A DNA stretch of 61,994 bases from Paludifilum halophilum (GCF_002245355.1 NZ_NOWF01000014.1:1-61994); one strand, 5' to 3'. Shown: positions 48,735-59,028, counted from the first letter of the stretch. Numbers and translations are program-made. The notes: generated by a model not told the origin, from the letters alone.

Positions 48735-50780
48735 ATGCCTTGGAATAAAAATCGACTCGCTTTATATGATATCCTGCAAAAAAATCGGCGCATGGCTGTC
48801 GTTATTTTCGGTATCGTTCTGATTCCACTGGTGTACAGCTATCTTTATCTTTTCGCTTTTTTCGATCCTTATGAACACACCAAAAACCTGCCGGTGGCCG
48901 TTGTCAATGAAGACTCCGGCGCTGAAGCAAAGGGTTCCTCCCTCAATGCCGGGGAGGAATTGGTGGAACAGTTAAAACAGGACGACAGTATGAAATGGGA
49001 CTTTGTGGACAGTCGGGAGGAGATGGACCGGGGGTTTCGTCAGGACCGCTATTATTTAGGGGTCGTCATCCCTGAAGACTTTTCCCGTCGGGTGACCCAT
49101 ATTCAGGATGAGGAGCCGATTCAGGGACATATTCAATACTATGCCAATGAAGGTTCCAACTATCTGAGTTCCCAGATCGGCGCCCGGGCGATTCTGGAAT
49201 TGGAAAAGAGTGTGGAACAAAGCCTGATCCGCACCTATGCGATGGGGATCTTTGACGAATTGGACCTATCCGTCGAAAAGCTGGATAAGGCGTCGGACGG
49301 TGCTTCGAAATTGGCGGATGCGACGGAAGATGCCGCCGGCGGAGCGAAGGATTTGGAAAACGGAACGCGTCTCTTGAAAAATCGGGTGGATCAATTTCGC
49401 GGAGCCTCTCAGCAATTGACCGAAGGAACGGCACAATTGACCGAGGGGGCCGACAATCTTGCCGCCGGCTTGGGTCGCATGAACGAAGAGGTTCAGGAAA
49501 AAAGCGGGGAGATTCCCCGGTTGAAGAAGGGTGCACAAGAAGTGCAGGCTGGGATCGGTCAGATCCGGGACCATTTGAATGATCCGACCCTGAACGCCTG
49601 GGCGGGCCGCATCTCTGACAAGGCCAAAAAATTGAAGCAGAAAAATGAGGAAATCCATGAGGCTTTTGATCGCTTACTGGAGAAAAACCCGGATCTGGCA
49701 TCGGATCCGGATGTGAAGCGGATCAAAGAAAAATTGGACCAGTCCACCGAAAAATATGAGGATCTGGTGAATACAGCGGCTCAATTGGATTCCAAACTGA
49801 ATGGCTATCAGCACGATGTCAATCGTCTGTATGAGGGACAGGGAAAAGTGATTGACGGAATCGGCCGGGTTCAAACCGGTTTTCAAAAACAGACTTCCGC
49901 CCTGAAACGGCTGGAATCCGGTGCACAGAATTTGTCGAACGGACTGAAAAAACTTCATGGCCAAATACAAAAAGTAGCCGGGATTCCGAAACAACTTTCT
50001 GAGGCGTTGTCCAAACTGGAGGACGGTTCCGGAGAATTGAAAAACGGATTATTTCAGATCCTGGACGGTCAAGGGAGTTTGGCGGACCGATTGGCGCAGG
50101 GGGTGGAGGATGGAGAGTCCCGGCTGCAGGATAAAGACAGTCAGGCCGATAAGATTTCCAACCCCGTCAAGGTGGACGATCAGTCCGTCCATCCGGTCCC
50201 CAATTATGCCACGGGATTCGCACCGTACTTTATCGCCCTGTCTCTGTGGGTCGGAGCGATGATTCTCTTTACCGTGATCGATCTGAAACGGGCGAAGCTG
50301 GGAGATGAACGTCCCCTTTCCTTCATGACCGCGCTGTTGATCGGAACCCTTCAAGCTCTGCTTCTGGTGACGGCTCTCCGCTATGGACTTGGCATCCGGC
50401 CGGAGTTGGAGGGATGGTTTTATCTATTTGCTGTCGTCATTTCCTTTGCCTTTATCGCCATCAACCATTTCCTGGTATCGGTGTTGAAAGACGTAGGGCG
50501 CTTTCTCTCCATCGTCATTCTCATGCTTCAACTAACCTCCAGCGCTGGGACGTATCCGGTGGAACTGCTTCCGGACAGTTTCCGGGAACTGCATCCCTAC
50601 CTGCCGATGACGTATGGAATCGAAGGTATGCGGGCGGCGATTTCTACCGGTGATGAGTCTGTTCTTCTCCAAAATACCGGAATTCTTCTGGGTTGTGCGG
50701 TGGGTGCTTACGTGTTGCTCGGAGTGTTTCACGGATTGATCAAATGGATCAACATACGCAAAACGACAGCGAAAGCTTGA
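48735..50780 (+). CDS. YhgE/Pip-family membrane protein
   Basis: This 681-residue protein has one N-terminal membrane helix (MAVVIFGIVLIPLVYSYLYLF). A long external region with Gly/Leu/Asn repeats follows (ENGTRLLKN, AQLTEGADNLAAGLG, SGAQNLSNGLKKL), then six C-terminal helices. This is the YhgE/Pip layout, related to ABC-2 permeases and to phage infection protein and the type VII-associated EsaA/YueB proteins. The repeats form a long coiled rod. It may be a drug-tolerance permease induced through the upstream TetR. It lacks an ATPase partner nearby. Confidence 0.88.
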   Translation: MPWNKNRLALYDILQKNRRMAVVIFGIVLIPLVYSYLYLFAFFDPYEHTKNLPVAVVNEDSGAEAKGSSLNAGEELVEQLKQDDSMKWDFVDSREEMDRGFRQDRYYLGVVIPEDFSRRVTHIQDEEPIQGHIQYYANEGSNYLSSQIGARAILELEKSVEQSLIRTYAMGIFDELDLSVEKLDKASDGASKLADATEDAAGGAKDLENGTRLLKNRVDQFRGASQQLTEGTAQLTEGADNLAAGLGRMNEEVQEKSGEIPRLKKGAQEVQAGIGQIRDHLNDPTLNAWAGRISDKAKKLKQKNEEIHEAFDRLLEKNPDLASDPDVKRIKEKLDQSTEKYEDLVNTAAQLDSKLNGYQHDVNRLYEGQGKVIDGIGRVQTGFQKQTSALKRLESGAQNLSNGLKKLHGQIQKVAGIPKQLSEALSKLEDGSGELKNGLFQILDGQGSLADRLAQGVEDGESRLQDKDSQADKISNPVKVDDQSVHPVPNYATGFAPYFIALSLWVGAMILFTVIDLKRAKLGDERPLSFMTALLIGTLQALLLVTALRYGLGIRPELEGWFYLFAVVISFAFIAINHFLVSVLKDVGRFLSIVILMLQLTSSAGTYPVELLPDSFRELHPYLPMTYGIEGMRAAISTGDESVLLQNTGILLGCAVGAYVLLGVFHGLIKWINIRKTTAKA

Positions 50781-50851
50781 GTTTGCCCCGATGGCGGTGT
50801 ATGGCATAAAAGGGTGAGCGGATTTCCTGATCCGTTCACCCTTTTTTGTAC

Positions 50852-50872
50852 AAAACGTAATAATTCCGTTTT
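50852..50872. promoter_or_regulatory. Zur box upstream of the zinc uptake operon
   Basis: AAACGTAATAATTCCGTTT closely matches the Bacillus Zur consensus AAATCGTAATNATTACGATTT. TATAAT follows at 50893-50898. Confidence 0.75.
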
Positions 50873-50996
50873 ACAAGAAGGTGGGATTGATTTATAATGA
50901 GGAAAACGAAATGATTCCGACCGGGATACGGCGGAGACCACCGGCAAAGGAGGGTGGCCCGGGCAGTTGTGAAACGGATCTGCCCGAGCGAATATC

Positions 50997-51770
50997 ATGG
51001 CAGAAAGTGTCCTGACATTGAAAGATGTCCATTTTTCCTATGGGGACCAAACTGTATTACAGGGAGTGAATCTGTCCCTGAGACGGGGAGAGTTTCTCGG
51101 ATTAGTTGGACCCAACGGTTCCGGAAAATCCACCCTGATTCAACTGGCACTGGGTTCGATGGTCTCTGACGCTGGGGAGATCACCTTGTTTGACCAACCT
51201 CTGCGCCGGTTTCGGGATTGGTCCAAAATCGGCTATGTTTCTCAAAAAGTAAACAGTTTTAATCGGGGGTTTCCGGCGACGGTTTCGGAAGTGGTTGCTT
51301 CCGGCTTGTATGGCAAACTGGGGCTGTTCCGCCGAATGAAAAAAAACGACTGGAACAAAGTGGATGAAACGCTGGAGCGGGTCGGTCTGTCCGACCTTTC
51401 CCGCCGAAATATCGGTCGCCTCTCCGGCGGACAACAACAACGGGCTTTTATCGCCCGGGCGTTGGTTCATGACCCGGAGCTCTTGATTTTGGATGAACCG
51501 ACGGTCGGAGTGGATACCCGTTCCGTAGAGGAGTTCTACACCCTGCTGACCCACCTGCACCGGGAAAAGGGTCTGTCCTTGCTGTTGGTCACCCATGATA
51601 TCGGTGCGGTAACGACTTATGTGGACCGGATCGCCTGCCTGAACAAAAAGATCCATTTCCATGGAGATCCGGATGAATTCACTCGAAAGCGGCGGAAAAT
51701 CCTGTCCGTCGCCTACGGCCACGAGGTGCAAGTATTAAAACACGACCACGAGCCCGTACCTTTGGCATGA
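50997..51770 (+). CDS. znuC: Zinc ABC transporter ATPase
   Basis: This 257-residue ATPase has Walker A GPNGSGKST, signature LSGGQQQR and Walker B LLILDEPTVGVD, plus the switch THD. Metal-type ATPases of the ZnuC/AdcC family have the same DVHFSYGDQTVLQGVNL start. It powers the permease encoded next. The upstream Zur box and the adjacent zur gene make zinc the most likely substrate. The start has only a weak site (GAGCG). No solute-binding protein gene (znuA) is next to it. Confidence 0.88.
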   Translation: MAESVLTLKDVHFSYGDQTVLQGVNLSLRRGEFLGLVGPNGSGKSTLIQLALGSMVSDAGEITLFDQPLRRFRDWSKIGYVSQKVNSFNRGFPATVSEVVASGLYGKLGLFRRMKKNDWNKVDETLERVGLSDLSRRNIGRLSGGQQQRAFIARALVHDPELLILDEPTVGVDTRSVEEFYTLLTHLHREKGLSLLLVTHDIGAVTTYVDRIACLNKKIHFHGDPDEFTRKRRKILSVAYGHEVQVLKHDHEPVPLA

Positions 51771-51832
51771 GCTGTTGGTCTGAAAAGGGGAGGAGGGTTG
51801 ACGATACCTTTTGAAAGGTGTCGTTTTTCGCT

Positions 51833-52702
51833 ATGATAGAGATGATTGCACAATATGAGTTTATGCAGCGCGCTTTGATCGCCGGAGTGGTGATCGGGGT
51901 GATTGCCCCTGTCGTCGGGGTGTTTTTGGTAGTGCGTCGCCTTTCCCTGATTGCGGATGCATTGGCCCACGTCACTCTGTCCGGTGTAGCGGCGGGTTTG
52001 CTGTTACAAAAGCATGTCCCCTTTTTTCAGGGGGTCAACCCTCTTTATACGGGGATGGGTTTTTCCCTGACGGCGTCCATATTTGTCGAGCACCTTCGTC
52101 GTCTTTACCGCTCCTATCAGGAATTGGCGATTCCCGTGATCCTGGCCGGGGGTATCGGGCTGGGCGTGGTTTTGATCAGCGCCGCCGACGGGTTTAACGT
52201 GGATGTAGCCGGCTATCTGTTCGGCAGTATTCTGGCGGTAGGGGCTTCGGAAATCCGCTGGATTGTGACAGTGGGCGTGTTGGTATTGATGATTGTGATT
52301 CTTTTCTATAAGGAATTGTTCGCTTTGTCTTTCGATGAAGAAAGCGCCGTTTTCTCAGGAATTCCCCGCCGATGGATCAATCTCCTGTTCAGTGTCGCGG
52401 TTGCCATGGTAATTACCGCGTCGATCCGGGTGGTCGGCATCCTGCTCGTTTCCGGATTGGTCACACTCCCAGTAGCAGCCAGCCTGCAGATTGCGGGCAG
52501 TTTTCGACAGGCGCTCATCTATTCTGTCCTGTTTGCCCAGGTGGCGGTTCTGAGCGGCTTGGCCGCCGCGTTTTACCTGGATTGGGCTTCAGGAGGGACC
52601 ATCGTCCTGGTATCGGTGTTCCTGTTGCTGACGGTGATGGGATGTAAACGCATCGGAAGGGTTTGGCGGAAACGTTTGGCTCACCGGGCTCAGATTTCAT
52701 GA
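51833..52702 (+). CDS. znuB: Zinc ABC transporter permease
   Basis: This permease of about 289 residues has eight to nine helices of the ABC-3 family. Its start is MIEMIAQYEFMQRALIAGVVIG, and the diagnostic SLIADALAHVTLSGVA follows. It forms the channel for zinc with the ATPase upstream. The start could be GTG 51818 instead of ATG 51833. Sixteen bases separate its stop from the zur start codon. Confidence 0.88.
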   Translation: MIEMIAQYEFMQRALIAGVVIGVIAPVVGVFLVVRRLSLIADALAHVTLSGVAAGLLLQKHVPFFQGVNPLYTGMGFSLTASIFVEHLRRLYRSYQELAIPVILAGGIGLGVVLISAADGFNVDVAGYLFGSILAVGASEIRWIVTVGVLVLMIVILFYKELFALSFDEESAVFSGIPRRWINLLFSVAVAMVITASIRVVGILLVSGLVTLPVAASLQIAGSFRQALIYSVLFAQVAVLSGLAAAFYLDWASGGTIVLVSVFLLLTVMGCKRIGRVWRKRLAHRAQIS

Positions 52703-52718
52703 TGGGAGGCATAGAGCG

Positions 52719-53162
52719 ATGAACTTGGAACAAGCGCTGAATACGATGAAATCCCGAGGCTACAAGTACACGGGAAAAAGGGAGAAGATGGTCCGCATTT
52801 TCAGCGGCCGGGATCGATACCTTTCCGCCAAAGAAGTGATGGAAGAGATGCAGAAGGATTATCCCGGATTGAGTGTGGATACGGTTTATCGCAATCTGTC
52901 CCTGTTTGAAGAGCTGGATATCATTGAGGGAACCGAGTGGGAGGGGGAGCGTCGGTATCGCTTTCATTGCGGCGGCGATCATCACCACCACCACTTGATC
53001 TGCAAAGAGTGCGGACGAACCAAGCGGATCAACGTATGCCCGATGAATGCGTTGTTGGGGCAGCCTGACGACTTTAAGATTACGGATCACAAATTTGAAA
53101 TTTACGGCTACTGTTCCGAATGCGACGGTGAGGAAGGGAAAGAACAGGCGGAAGGCCGTTAG
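52719..53162 (+). CDS. zur: Fur-family zinc uptake regulator (Zur)
   Basis: This 147-residue Fur-family repressor has an N-terminal winged helix (VDTVYRNLSLFEELDII). The regulatory His cluster GGDHHHHHLICKECG supplies the first CxxC of the structural zinc site; CSECDG near the end is the second. It represses zinc uptake when zinc is sufficient. Genes znuC-znuB-zur are one operon, as in several Bacillales, with the Zur box upstream giving autoregulation. Confidence 0.9.
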   Translation: MNLEQALNTMKSRGYKYTGKREKMVRIFSGRDRYLSAKEVMEEMQKDYPGLSVDTVYRNLSLFEELDIIEGTEWEGERRYRFHCGGDHHHHHLICKECGRTKRINVCPMNALLGQPDDFKITDHKFEIYGYCSECDGEEGKEQAEGR

Positions 53163-53172
53163 GCGGAGGACT

Positions 53173-53637
53173 ATGAGACACGATATCTGGATGAAAAAAG
53201 CGGTGGAAGAAGCGAAAAAAGCGGAGAAAATCGGAGAAGTTCCGATTGGGGCGGTCATCGTTCGAGACGAAGAAATCCTGGGCAAAGGCCACAACTTGAG
53301 GGAACATCAACAGGATCCCACCGCTCACGCAGAAGTGGTCGCCATCCGGGATGCTGCGCAAAAAGTGGGGAGTTGGCGGCTTTCCGGGTGCCGCCTGTAT
53401 GTGACCCTGGAGCCCTGTCCGATGTGTTCCGGGGCGATTCTGCTTTCCCGGATCGATACGCTGGTGTATGGAGCCTATGATCCGAAAGGGGGCTGTGCCG
53501 GGACCCTGATGAATTTGTTAGTGGATGAGCGGTTCAATCACCGTGTCGAAGTGGTCGACGGCATCGCGGAGGCGGAGTGCGCCCGGCTGTTGAAGGACTT
53601 TTTCCGCAGCCTGCGCCGACGGTCAAAGCGGGATTGA
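53173..53637 (+). CDS. tadA: tRNA adenosine-34 deaminase
   Basis: This 154-residue deaminase changes A34 to inosine in tRNA-Arg(ACG). The zinc and catalytic motif HAEVVAI and the Cys pair PCPMCSGAI are present. ATG 53173 follows AGGCGGAGGA, ten bases after the zur stop, so it may be read through from the zinc operon. tadA next to SRP RNA and dnaX matches the Bacillus near-origin order. Confidence 0.93.
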   Translation: MRHDIWMKKAVEEAKKAEKIGEVPIGAVIVRDEEILGKGHNLREHQQDPTAHAEVVAIRDAAQKVGSWRLSGCRLYVTLEPCPMCSGAILLSRIDTLVYGAYDPKGGCAGTLMNLLVDERFNHRVEVVDGIAEAECARLLKDFFRSLRRRSKRD

Positions 53638-53781
53638 CAAACGATCCAACAGAGATCCCCGTGATGGTTTGCTGTCCTGTCCATTCTTCCTGTCTGTTCC
53701 CGGATGGGCTGTTAAAGCCCTTCTTTTCCCTTGACGGGAATGCGGAGGTACGATATCATAAGGAAATGTGAGATCTTACTT

Positions 53782-53874
<93 letters not shown>

Positions 53875-54009
53875 TAGCAAGGGTTTCAGCTTGAAGAACG
53901 TGTATGGATATCAGAAGGGGAAGCTGTCCGATGTACGGACAGCTTCTTTTTGTAGATGGGGGAAAACGCCTTCTACGTCGATCAGGGGAAAGGATGGGAG
54001 GTATCAATC

Positions 54010-54930
54010 ATGAAGCCGCTCAAGGTGGGAATGATCGGGTTGGGAAGTATTGCTCAAAAAGCTTACTTGCCGATCTTAACGAAAGAATCGGAATGGTCCC
54101 TGGTCGGAGCTTATTCACCCACTTCAGCCAAACGGCGAAAGGTCTGTCGGGCCTATCGGATTCATGACTACTCGAGCATCAAAGATCTTATCAACGATTG
54201 TGACGCCGTCTTCGTACATAGCTCGACAGAGTCCCATTTTGAAGTGGTTGCGGATTGTCTGAACAGAGGGGTTGACGTTTATGTCGATAAGCCGTTGGCC
54301 GCTACATGGGATGAAAGCGAAAGGCTGGTGGAGCGGAGCGAGCGCTTGGGCAGGAAACTGATGGTCGGTTTCAATCGACGGTTTGCCCCTTTCTATGTGC
54401 AAGCCAAAAACCAAGCGAATGATGCCGTCATCATACGCATTGACAAACATCGGATCCAGCAATCCGGTCAACCCTTTAAAGTGACTTTGTTGGATGATTA
54501 TATTCATCTGGTGGATACAGCCCTTTGGTTTGCTGAAACGACTAAGCCGTCGACCGTTGGAACGGTCCATGTGAATGATCAAAAACAGCTGGTATTCGCC
54601 CGTCACTCCTTTTCGGAGGACCACAAGATCGTGACCACCGCGATGCACCGTGAAGCAGGCACCCATTTGGAGCAGGTGGAAGTTTTGAAAAGCGGTCAGG
54701 TCATCAGGGTGAAAAACCTCGATACGTTGGAAACGGAAAAAGATGGACGATTGACGATTGAATACCCGGATGCCTGGCAAACGATCCTGAAGCGCAGGGG
54801 GTTTCACGATGCCGTCCATCACTTTGTGGATTCAGTGAAAGGGGATACACCACCGATCATCGACGGTCGAGAGGGGATCAAGGCCCAACGAGTGATTGAA
54901 GAGATCATCCGGCAATATCAGAGCGGTTAG
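54010..54930 (+). CDS. Gfo/Idh/MocA-family oxidoreductase
   Basis: This 306-residue protein has an N-terminal NAD(P)-binding Rossmann fold (VGMIGLGSIAQKAYLP), the family EKP-type motif as VDKPLA (catalytic Lys), and GFNRRFAPFY. The C-terminal domain has the usual beta sheet. The substrate (a sugar, polyol or biliverdin-like compound) cannot be read. ATG 54010 follows GGGAGG. It is monocistronic, between tRNA-Ser and SRP RNA. Confidence 0.88.
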   Translation: MKPLKVGMIGLGSIAQKAYLPILTKESEWSLVGAYSPTSAKRRKVCRAYRIHDYSSIKDLINDCDAVFVHSSTESHFEVVADCLNRGVDVYVDKPLAATWDESERLVERSERLGRKLMVGFNRRFAPFYVQAKNQANDAVIIRIDKHRIQQSGQPFKVTLLDDYIHLVDTALWFAETTKPSTVGTVHVNDQKQLVFARHSFSEDHKIVTTAMHREAGTHLEQVEVLKSGQVIRVKNLDTLETEKDGRLTIEYPDAWQTILKRRGFHDAVHHFVDSVKGDTPPIIDGREGIKAQRVIEEIIRQYQSG

Positions 54931-55219
54931 TGTAGGTCTGTTGATTATCCAATAATAGGATGTGAATCGGGGGGATCGTGTTTTGCCATAGCGACCTTTG
55001 CCATCCTACTCAGCGGAGAAGCTGGAGGGAGGGAGCTTTAGGGGCAAGATTCACCCTTGTGATGCTTCCGAAGGGCTTTGCCCCTGCCCGACTGGAAGCT
55101 TCGGAGCGGACAGACTTCACTTCCTTGCCGGATGGCAAGAGGAGCGGGGCAGAACACGATCTTCCCGCCTGAATATGGATTATAAACACGCCTGCTGTTG
55201 ATGATTCCGTTGAGGTTCG
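54931..55219. other. Intergenic region with hairpins before SRP RNA
   Basis: No gene is supported. AGGGGCAA (about 55039) and TTGCCCCT (about 55079) form a stem, with further complementary blocks up to 55150. It may belong to the same class of structured intergenic sequences as 11898 and 47901, but I see no shared core. Confidence 0.4.
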
Positions 55220-55248
55220 TTGTAGGATGCAAAGATATGTGTTACAAT
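55220..55248 (+). promoter_or_regulatory. Promoter of SRP RNA
   Basis: TTGTAG, a 17-base spacer and TACAAT, a few bases before the predicted 5' end of the RNA. Confidence 0.75.
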
Positions 55249-55253
55249 GGATC

Positions 55254-55531
55254 TTACCGTGCTAGATGGGGAGCTGGCGGTGCCCTGTAACCCGCAATCC
55301 GCCTTAGCGGGGTCGAATTCCTGTCCAAGGTCATATCCGTGTGGGGTCTGGTCCATGCATGAAGTGTTGACGAACAGGTCCTGCGCAACGGGAATCTCTG
55401 AACCGTGTCAGGTCCTGACGGAAGCAGCACTAAGGAGACTCTCCCGTGTGCCGCAGGGGTGCCTGATCCGAGCGGATTGGATGGAGTCCGCCCAGGCGGG
55501 AATGATCGACGACAGGTGCACGGGTTCTTTA
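55254..55531 (+). ncRNA. scr: Signal recognition particle RNA (large Gram-positive type)
   Basis: About 278 bases. The 5' domain GTGCTAGATGGGGAGCTGGCGG, shown here only in part (GTGCTAGATGGGGAG), matches the B. subtilis scRNA Alu domain. The universal Ffh-binding hairpin GTCAGGTCCTGACGGAAGCA lies at about 55405-55430, and GACAGGTGCACGG ends it. It directs membrane proteins to the translocon with Ffh. Location between tadA and dnaX is as in B. subtilis. Confidence 0.95.
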
Positions 55532-55548
55532 TACTTAGACGCCCATAG

Positions 55549-55588
55549 AGAGTTATTTTCCCTCATACACTGGGAAAATAACTCTTTT
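55549..55588 (+). terminator. Terminator after SRP RNA
   Basis: AGAGTTATTTTCCC / GGGAAAATAACTCT stem followed by TTTTAATTTT. Confidence 0.88.
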
Positions 55589-55779
55589 AATTTTGTCAAA
55601 TTTTAATAGCTGATCCTTTCTTTATAGAAAATTTCCAGTAAGGGAAGGAACATGAAGTTGGAAAGCGAATAAAAAATCCAAGGCGGATTTTTGGGTTCGT
55701 TTGTCGATTATTAGATTTGAAGGAGCTTGATGGCGGGGAAGGTTATAGTGAGTATAAGGAGGATGGAGGAGGTTACAAA

Positions 55780-57213
55780 GTGCCCATCGCGTTTCATCTC
55801 GACATGGAGCTGGATCAACTGACATCCTGGGTGGAACGGATGCCTCAAGCTGTCATGATCGCGGATGACCGCGGCAGAGTCGTAACGGCGAATGAATTGT
55901 TATTGCGCATGCTTCAACGGAGCGAAGAGGAAGTCTTGGGGCAATCCTACAGCTCGTTTGTAGCTCTTCCGGAGCAGGTGGACGATTATCTTCTCCACAC
56001 GGAAAAGTATGAGGATCCGTTGCAATCGGTTCAAGGAACCCTTCTCTTGCGGCACTCTCCTCCTCAACCTGCGGCGATTCAGGTTATCAGTGGGAAGAGT
56101 CGCGGGTCGTGGTATCATCTCCTGCTTTTTACTCCCGCACCAAAGTATTTAAGCCTGCTTCAGCAGTATGCCGAGACTTTGATTACCGATATCAATCTGG
56201 GAATACTGGTACTGGATGAATGGGGAAACATCGTAGAGATCAATAAGGCCGCTTGCCGCTTGTTCGGGGTCATACGCAAAAGGGTGTTAAACCGGAAACT
56301 CATCGATTTGTTCGAGCGTATTCGCCAGGATGAAAAAGTTCCGTTGCTGGCCGAAAGGGTCCATGGAGGGGATTACTTCCGTAACTTTTCTACATCATGG
56401 GTGGTTGGTGACAGGCGGTACCAAGTCCTGGTTGATTTTCAACCGCTTCAAGATGGGTTGGGGGGGACTGTCGGCACTTATTTGGTCATCAAGGATGTGA
56501 CCCAGCTGCACTCCCTTGAAATGCAGATTCGCCGGACCGACCGTCTGGCGATGATTGGGCAGATTGCGGCAGGGACTGCTCACGAGATCCGTAATCCCTT
56601 GACTTCCATCAGAGGATTCCTCCAAGTGATGAAGCATTCACTGAAGGAAAAAGGGGAGATGAAAGAACAGGGTTATACGGAGATTATGCTTCGGGAGATC
56701 GATCGGATCAACGCCCTGGTCAGCGAATTTTTGCTGTTAAGTAAGCCCCGCAGCGTCCGGATGCATCCGATCCGGGTGGAGGAAGTGCTCGGGGAGCTCC
56801 TGCCGATTATTGAGAATGAAGCGATTTTGCACAACACCGAAGTCAGATACAGAAAGGAGGGGGATTCATTTCCCCGAGTGGTCGCGGATGCGGAGCTATT
56901 GAAGCAGGTTTTCCTCAATTTATGTAAAAACGGCATCGAAGCGATGGGGGACGGAGGATTGCTCACGATCCGTCAGACCTTCCTCCATGAGGAAGGCGTT
57001 TTAGCAGTGGAGATTCAGGATCGGGGGCCGGGCATTCCCGATGATGTTCTGAAGAGAATCTTTGACCCCTTTTTTACGACAAAAGAAAACGGGACGGGAC
57101 TGGGACTTTCCGTCTGTCAGCGGATCGTGCATGATATCGGGGGAAACATTCGTGTTTCGACCAAGGATCTGGGTGCCGCCTTCAGCGTACTTTTGCCCGG
57201 TATGCAAGAGTAA
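55780..57213 (+). CDS. Cytosolic PAS-domain sensor histidine kinase
   Basis: This 477-residue kinase has no membrane helix and two PAS domains (MPQAVMIADDRGRVVTANEL, then NLGILVLDEWGNIVEINKAACRLFG). These precede a HisKA domain with the phospho-acceptor in GTAHEIRNPLTSIRGFL and an HATPase with N box NLCKNGIEAM, DRGPGIP and FTTKENGTGLGL. GTG 55780 follows GGAGGAGG. The form recalls sporulation kinases of the phosphorelay or NtrB. No response regulator is next to it, which fits an orphan phosphorelay kinase. Its place between SRP RNA and dnaX is not that of B. subtilis. Confidence 0.9.
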   Translation: MPIAFHLDMELDQLTSWVERMPQAVMIADDRGRVVTANELLLRMLQRSEEEVLGQSYSSFVALPEQVDDYLLHTEKYEDPLQSVQGTLLLRHSPPQPAAIQVISGKSRGSWYHLLLFTPAPKYLSLLQQYAETLITDINLGILVLDEWGNIVEINKAACRLFGVIRKRVLNRKLIDLFERIRQDEKVPLLAERVHGGDYFRNFSTSWVVGDRRYQVLVDFQPLQDGLGGTVGTYLVIKDVTQLHSLEMQIRRTDRLAMIGQIAAGTAHEIRNPLTSIRGFLQVMKHSLKEKGEMKEQGYTEIMLREIDRINALVSEFLLLSKPRSVRMHPIRVEEVLGELLPIIENEAILHNTEVRYRKEGDSFPRVVADAELLKQVFLNLCKNGIEAMGDGGLLTIRQTFLHEEGVLAVEIQDRGPGIPDDVLKRIFDPFFTTKENGTGLGLSVCQRIVHDIGGNIRVSTKDLGAAFSVLLPGMQE

Positions 57214-57312
57214 CCCGCCGGAGCCGACCGGCGGGTTCGTTTTGGAAAAATCCTTTGCGTTATAGTATGATGGATTCATCAACATCATGTATCCTTCTTT
57301 GGAGTGTTGCTC

Positions 57313-59028
57313 GTGTCGTACCGGGCATTGTATCGCGTGTGGCGGCCACAGACGTTTTCGGATTTAATCGGTCAGGAACATGTCACTCAAACATTAAAAA
57401 ATGCCCTGTCGGAGGGGCATTTCTCCCATGCTTATCTGTTTAGCGGCCCCCGGGGGACCGGGAAGACCAGTGCCGCCAAAATTATGGCTAAGGCGGTCAA
57501 CTGCCTTCGCGGACCGGCCCCGGAGCCATGCAATGATTGTGAAGCCTGCTCCAAAATCACCGACGCTTCCCTGATGGATGTCGTGGAGATCGATGCCGCT
57601 TCCAATCGCGGGGTGGATGAAATCCGCGATTTACGGGACAAGGTGAAATATGCCCCTACCGAGGTGCGTTACAAGGTATACATCGTCGACGAGGTCCACA
57701 TGTTGACAGCAGAGGCTTTTAACGCTCTTCTAAAAACCCTGGAAGAGCCTCCGGAACATGTGATCTTTATCTTGGCGACGACAGAGCCCCACAAACTGCC
57801 ATCCACGATTATCTCCCGCTGCCAGCGTTTTTCCTTTCGCCGGATTGCCAAAAACCACATGCTGGCCCGGTTACACGTCATCTGCGATGCTCAAGGGATC
57901 GAGGCGGATGATTCCGCCTTGGCGGCGGTTGTCCAAGCGGCGGATGGCGGAATGCGGGATGCTCTCAGTTTGCTGGATCAGGTACTCGCTTTTTCCAAAG
58001 ACCGCATCGATGAATCGGCGGTTCTCGCTGTAACCGGGTCCGTTTCCCGGCAAGTGTTGGGGGATCTGCTGGAATCGGTGGTCAAGCGGGATGCCGCAAC
58101 AGCCTTGGATCGAATCGGTGAATTGTTGGAGGAAGGATTGGAGGCGGAGCGGCTGGTTCAGGACCTGATCCATCTGTGTCGGGATTTGCTGGTGATGCTG
58201 GCGGCTCCGGAATTGGAAGAAGTCAAAAACCGCATGTCGATGGATGAGCGGTGGACCCGACTGTCGGAAGCCGGTTCTGTCGAGTCCTTCCATTCTGTCT
58301 TGGACACCTTGATCCGGACACAACAGCAGATGAAATGGGCGGCCCACCCCCGCATCTTGTTGGAGATGGCCGTCGTTCAGTTGTGCCAAGGGGATCCTTC
58401 CTCCGCTTCTTCTGAGGAGGTCTCCTCCGGTGAACAACCCGACCTCCTTCGGTTGAAAAAACGTGTACAGCAGTTGGAAGAACGTCTGGCCAAATGGTCT
58501 GGAGCCGCGGCCCCCGCTTCGGCCCCTTCGCCTCAGGTGTCTCCTCCCTCCCCGCAGGAGCGCCCGTCGCCTCCATCGGCTGAGCCTGCTCCTTCCCCGT
58601 CCTTGGATCGTTTTTTGCGGCAAGCGTCAGCGGAATGTCTGCAACGAGTGAGGCAACAATGGCCTGAAGTATTGTCCCGAGTCAAGGAGCAAAAGATCAC
58701 CGTCCATGCTTGGCTGATCAATGGGGAGCCTGTAGCGGCGACGGAGAACAGTGTGCTTGTCGCCTTTAAAAACAGCATTCACAGGGAAACGACGGAAAAA
58801 GAGGCCAACAAATCGATCATCCAGCAGGTGATGAGCCGGATTTTCGGCTCCAGTCAGCAATTGGTAACCGTGATGTCTTCGGATTGGGATCGGTACAAGG
58901 CGTCATCGGAGATTTCCGCGACGACGGATGACGCTTTTGAGTCCCGGTCTGAATCGGAAGAGAAAGCCGATCCGGTTCAACGGGCCGTCGACTGGTTTGG
59001 AGAAGAGATGATTGAAGTGACAGATTAA
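57313..59028 (+). CDS. dnaX: DNA polymerase III gamma/tau subunit
   Basis: This 571-residue clamp-loader ATPase has [23 protein letters not shown], Walker [10 protein letters not shown], the zinc Cys module CNDCEAC, Walker B VDEVHML and sensor 1 LATTEP. A Pro/Ser-rich linker (about residues 395-435) leads to the tau-type C-terminal domain that binds polymerase and helicase. GTG 57313 is the usual start for this sequence; the upstream TTG at 57304 adds only three residues. It is cotranscribed with the next two genes. Confidence 0.95.
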   Translation: MSYRALYRVWRPQTFSDLIGQEHVTQTLKNALSEGHFSHAYLFSGPRGTGKTSAAKIMAKAVNCLRGPAPEPCNDCEACSKITDASLMDVVEIDAASNRGVDEIRDLRDKVKYAPTEVRYKVYIVDEVHMLTAEAFNALLKTLEEPPEHVIFILATTEPHKLPSTIISRCQRFSFRRIAKNHMLARLHVICDAQGIEADDSALAAVVQAADGGMRDALSLLDQVLAFSKDRIDESAVLAVTGSVSRQVLGDLLESVVKRDAATALDRIGELLEEGLEAERLVQDLIHLCRDLLVMLAAPELEEVKNRMSMDERWTRLSEAGSVESFHSVLDTLIRTQQQMKWAAHPRILLEMAVVQLCQGDPSSASSEEVSSGEQPDLLRLKKRVQQLEERLAKWSGAAAPASAPSPQVSPPSPQERPSPPSAEPAPSPSLDRFLRQASAECLQRVRQQWPEVLSRVKEQKITVHAWLINGEPVAATENSVLVAFKNSIHRETTEKEANKSIIQQVMSRIFGSSQQLVTVMSSDWDRYKASSEISATTDDAFESRSESEEKADPVQRAVDWFGEEMIEVTD

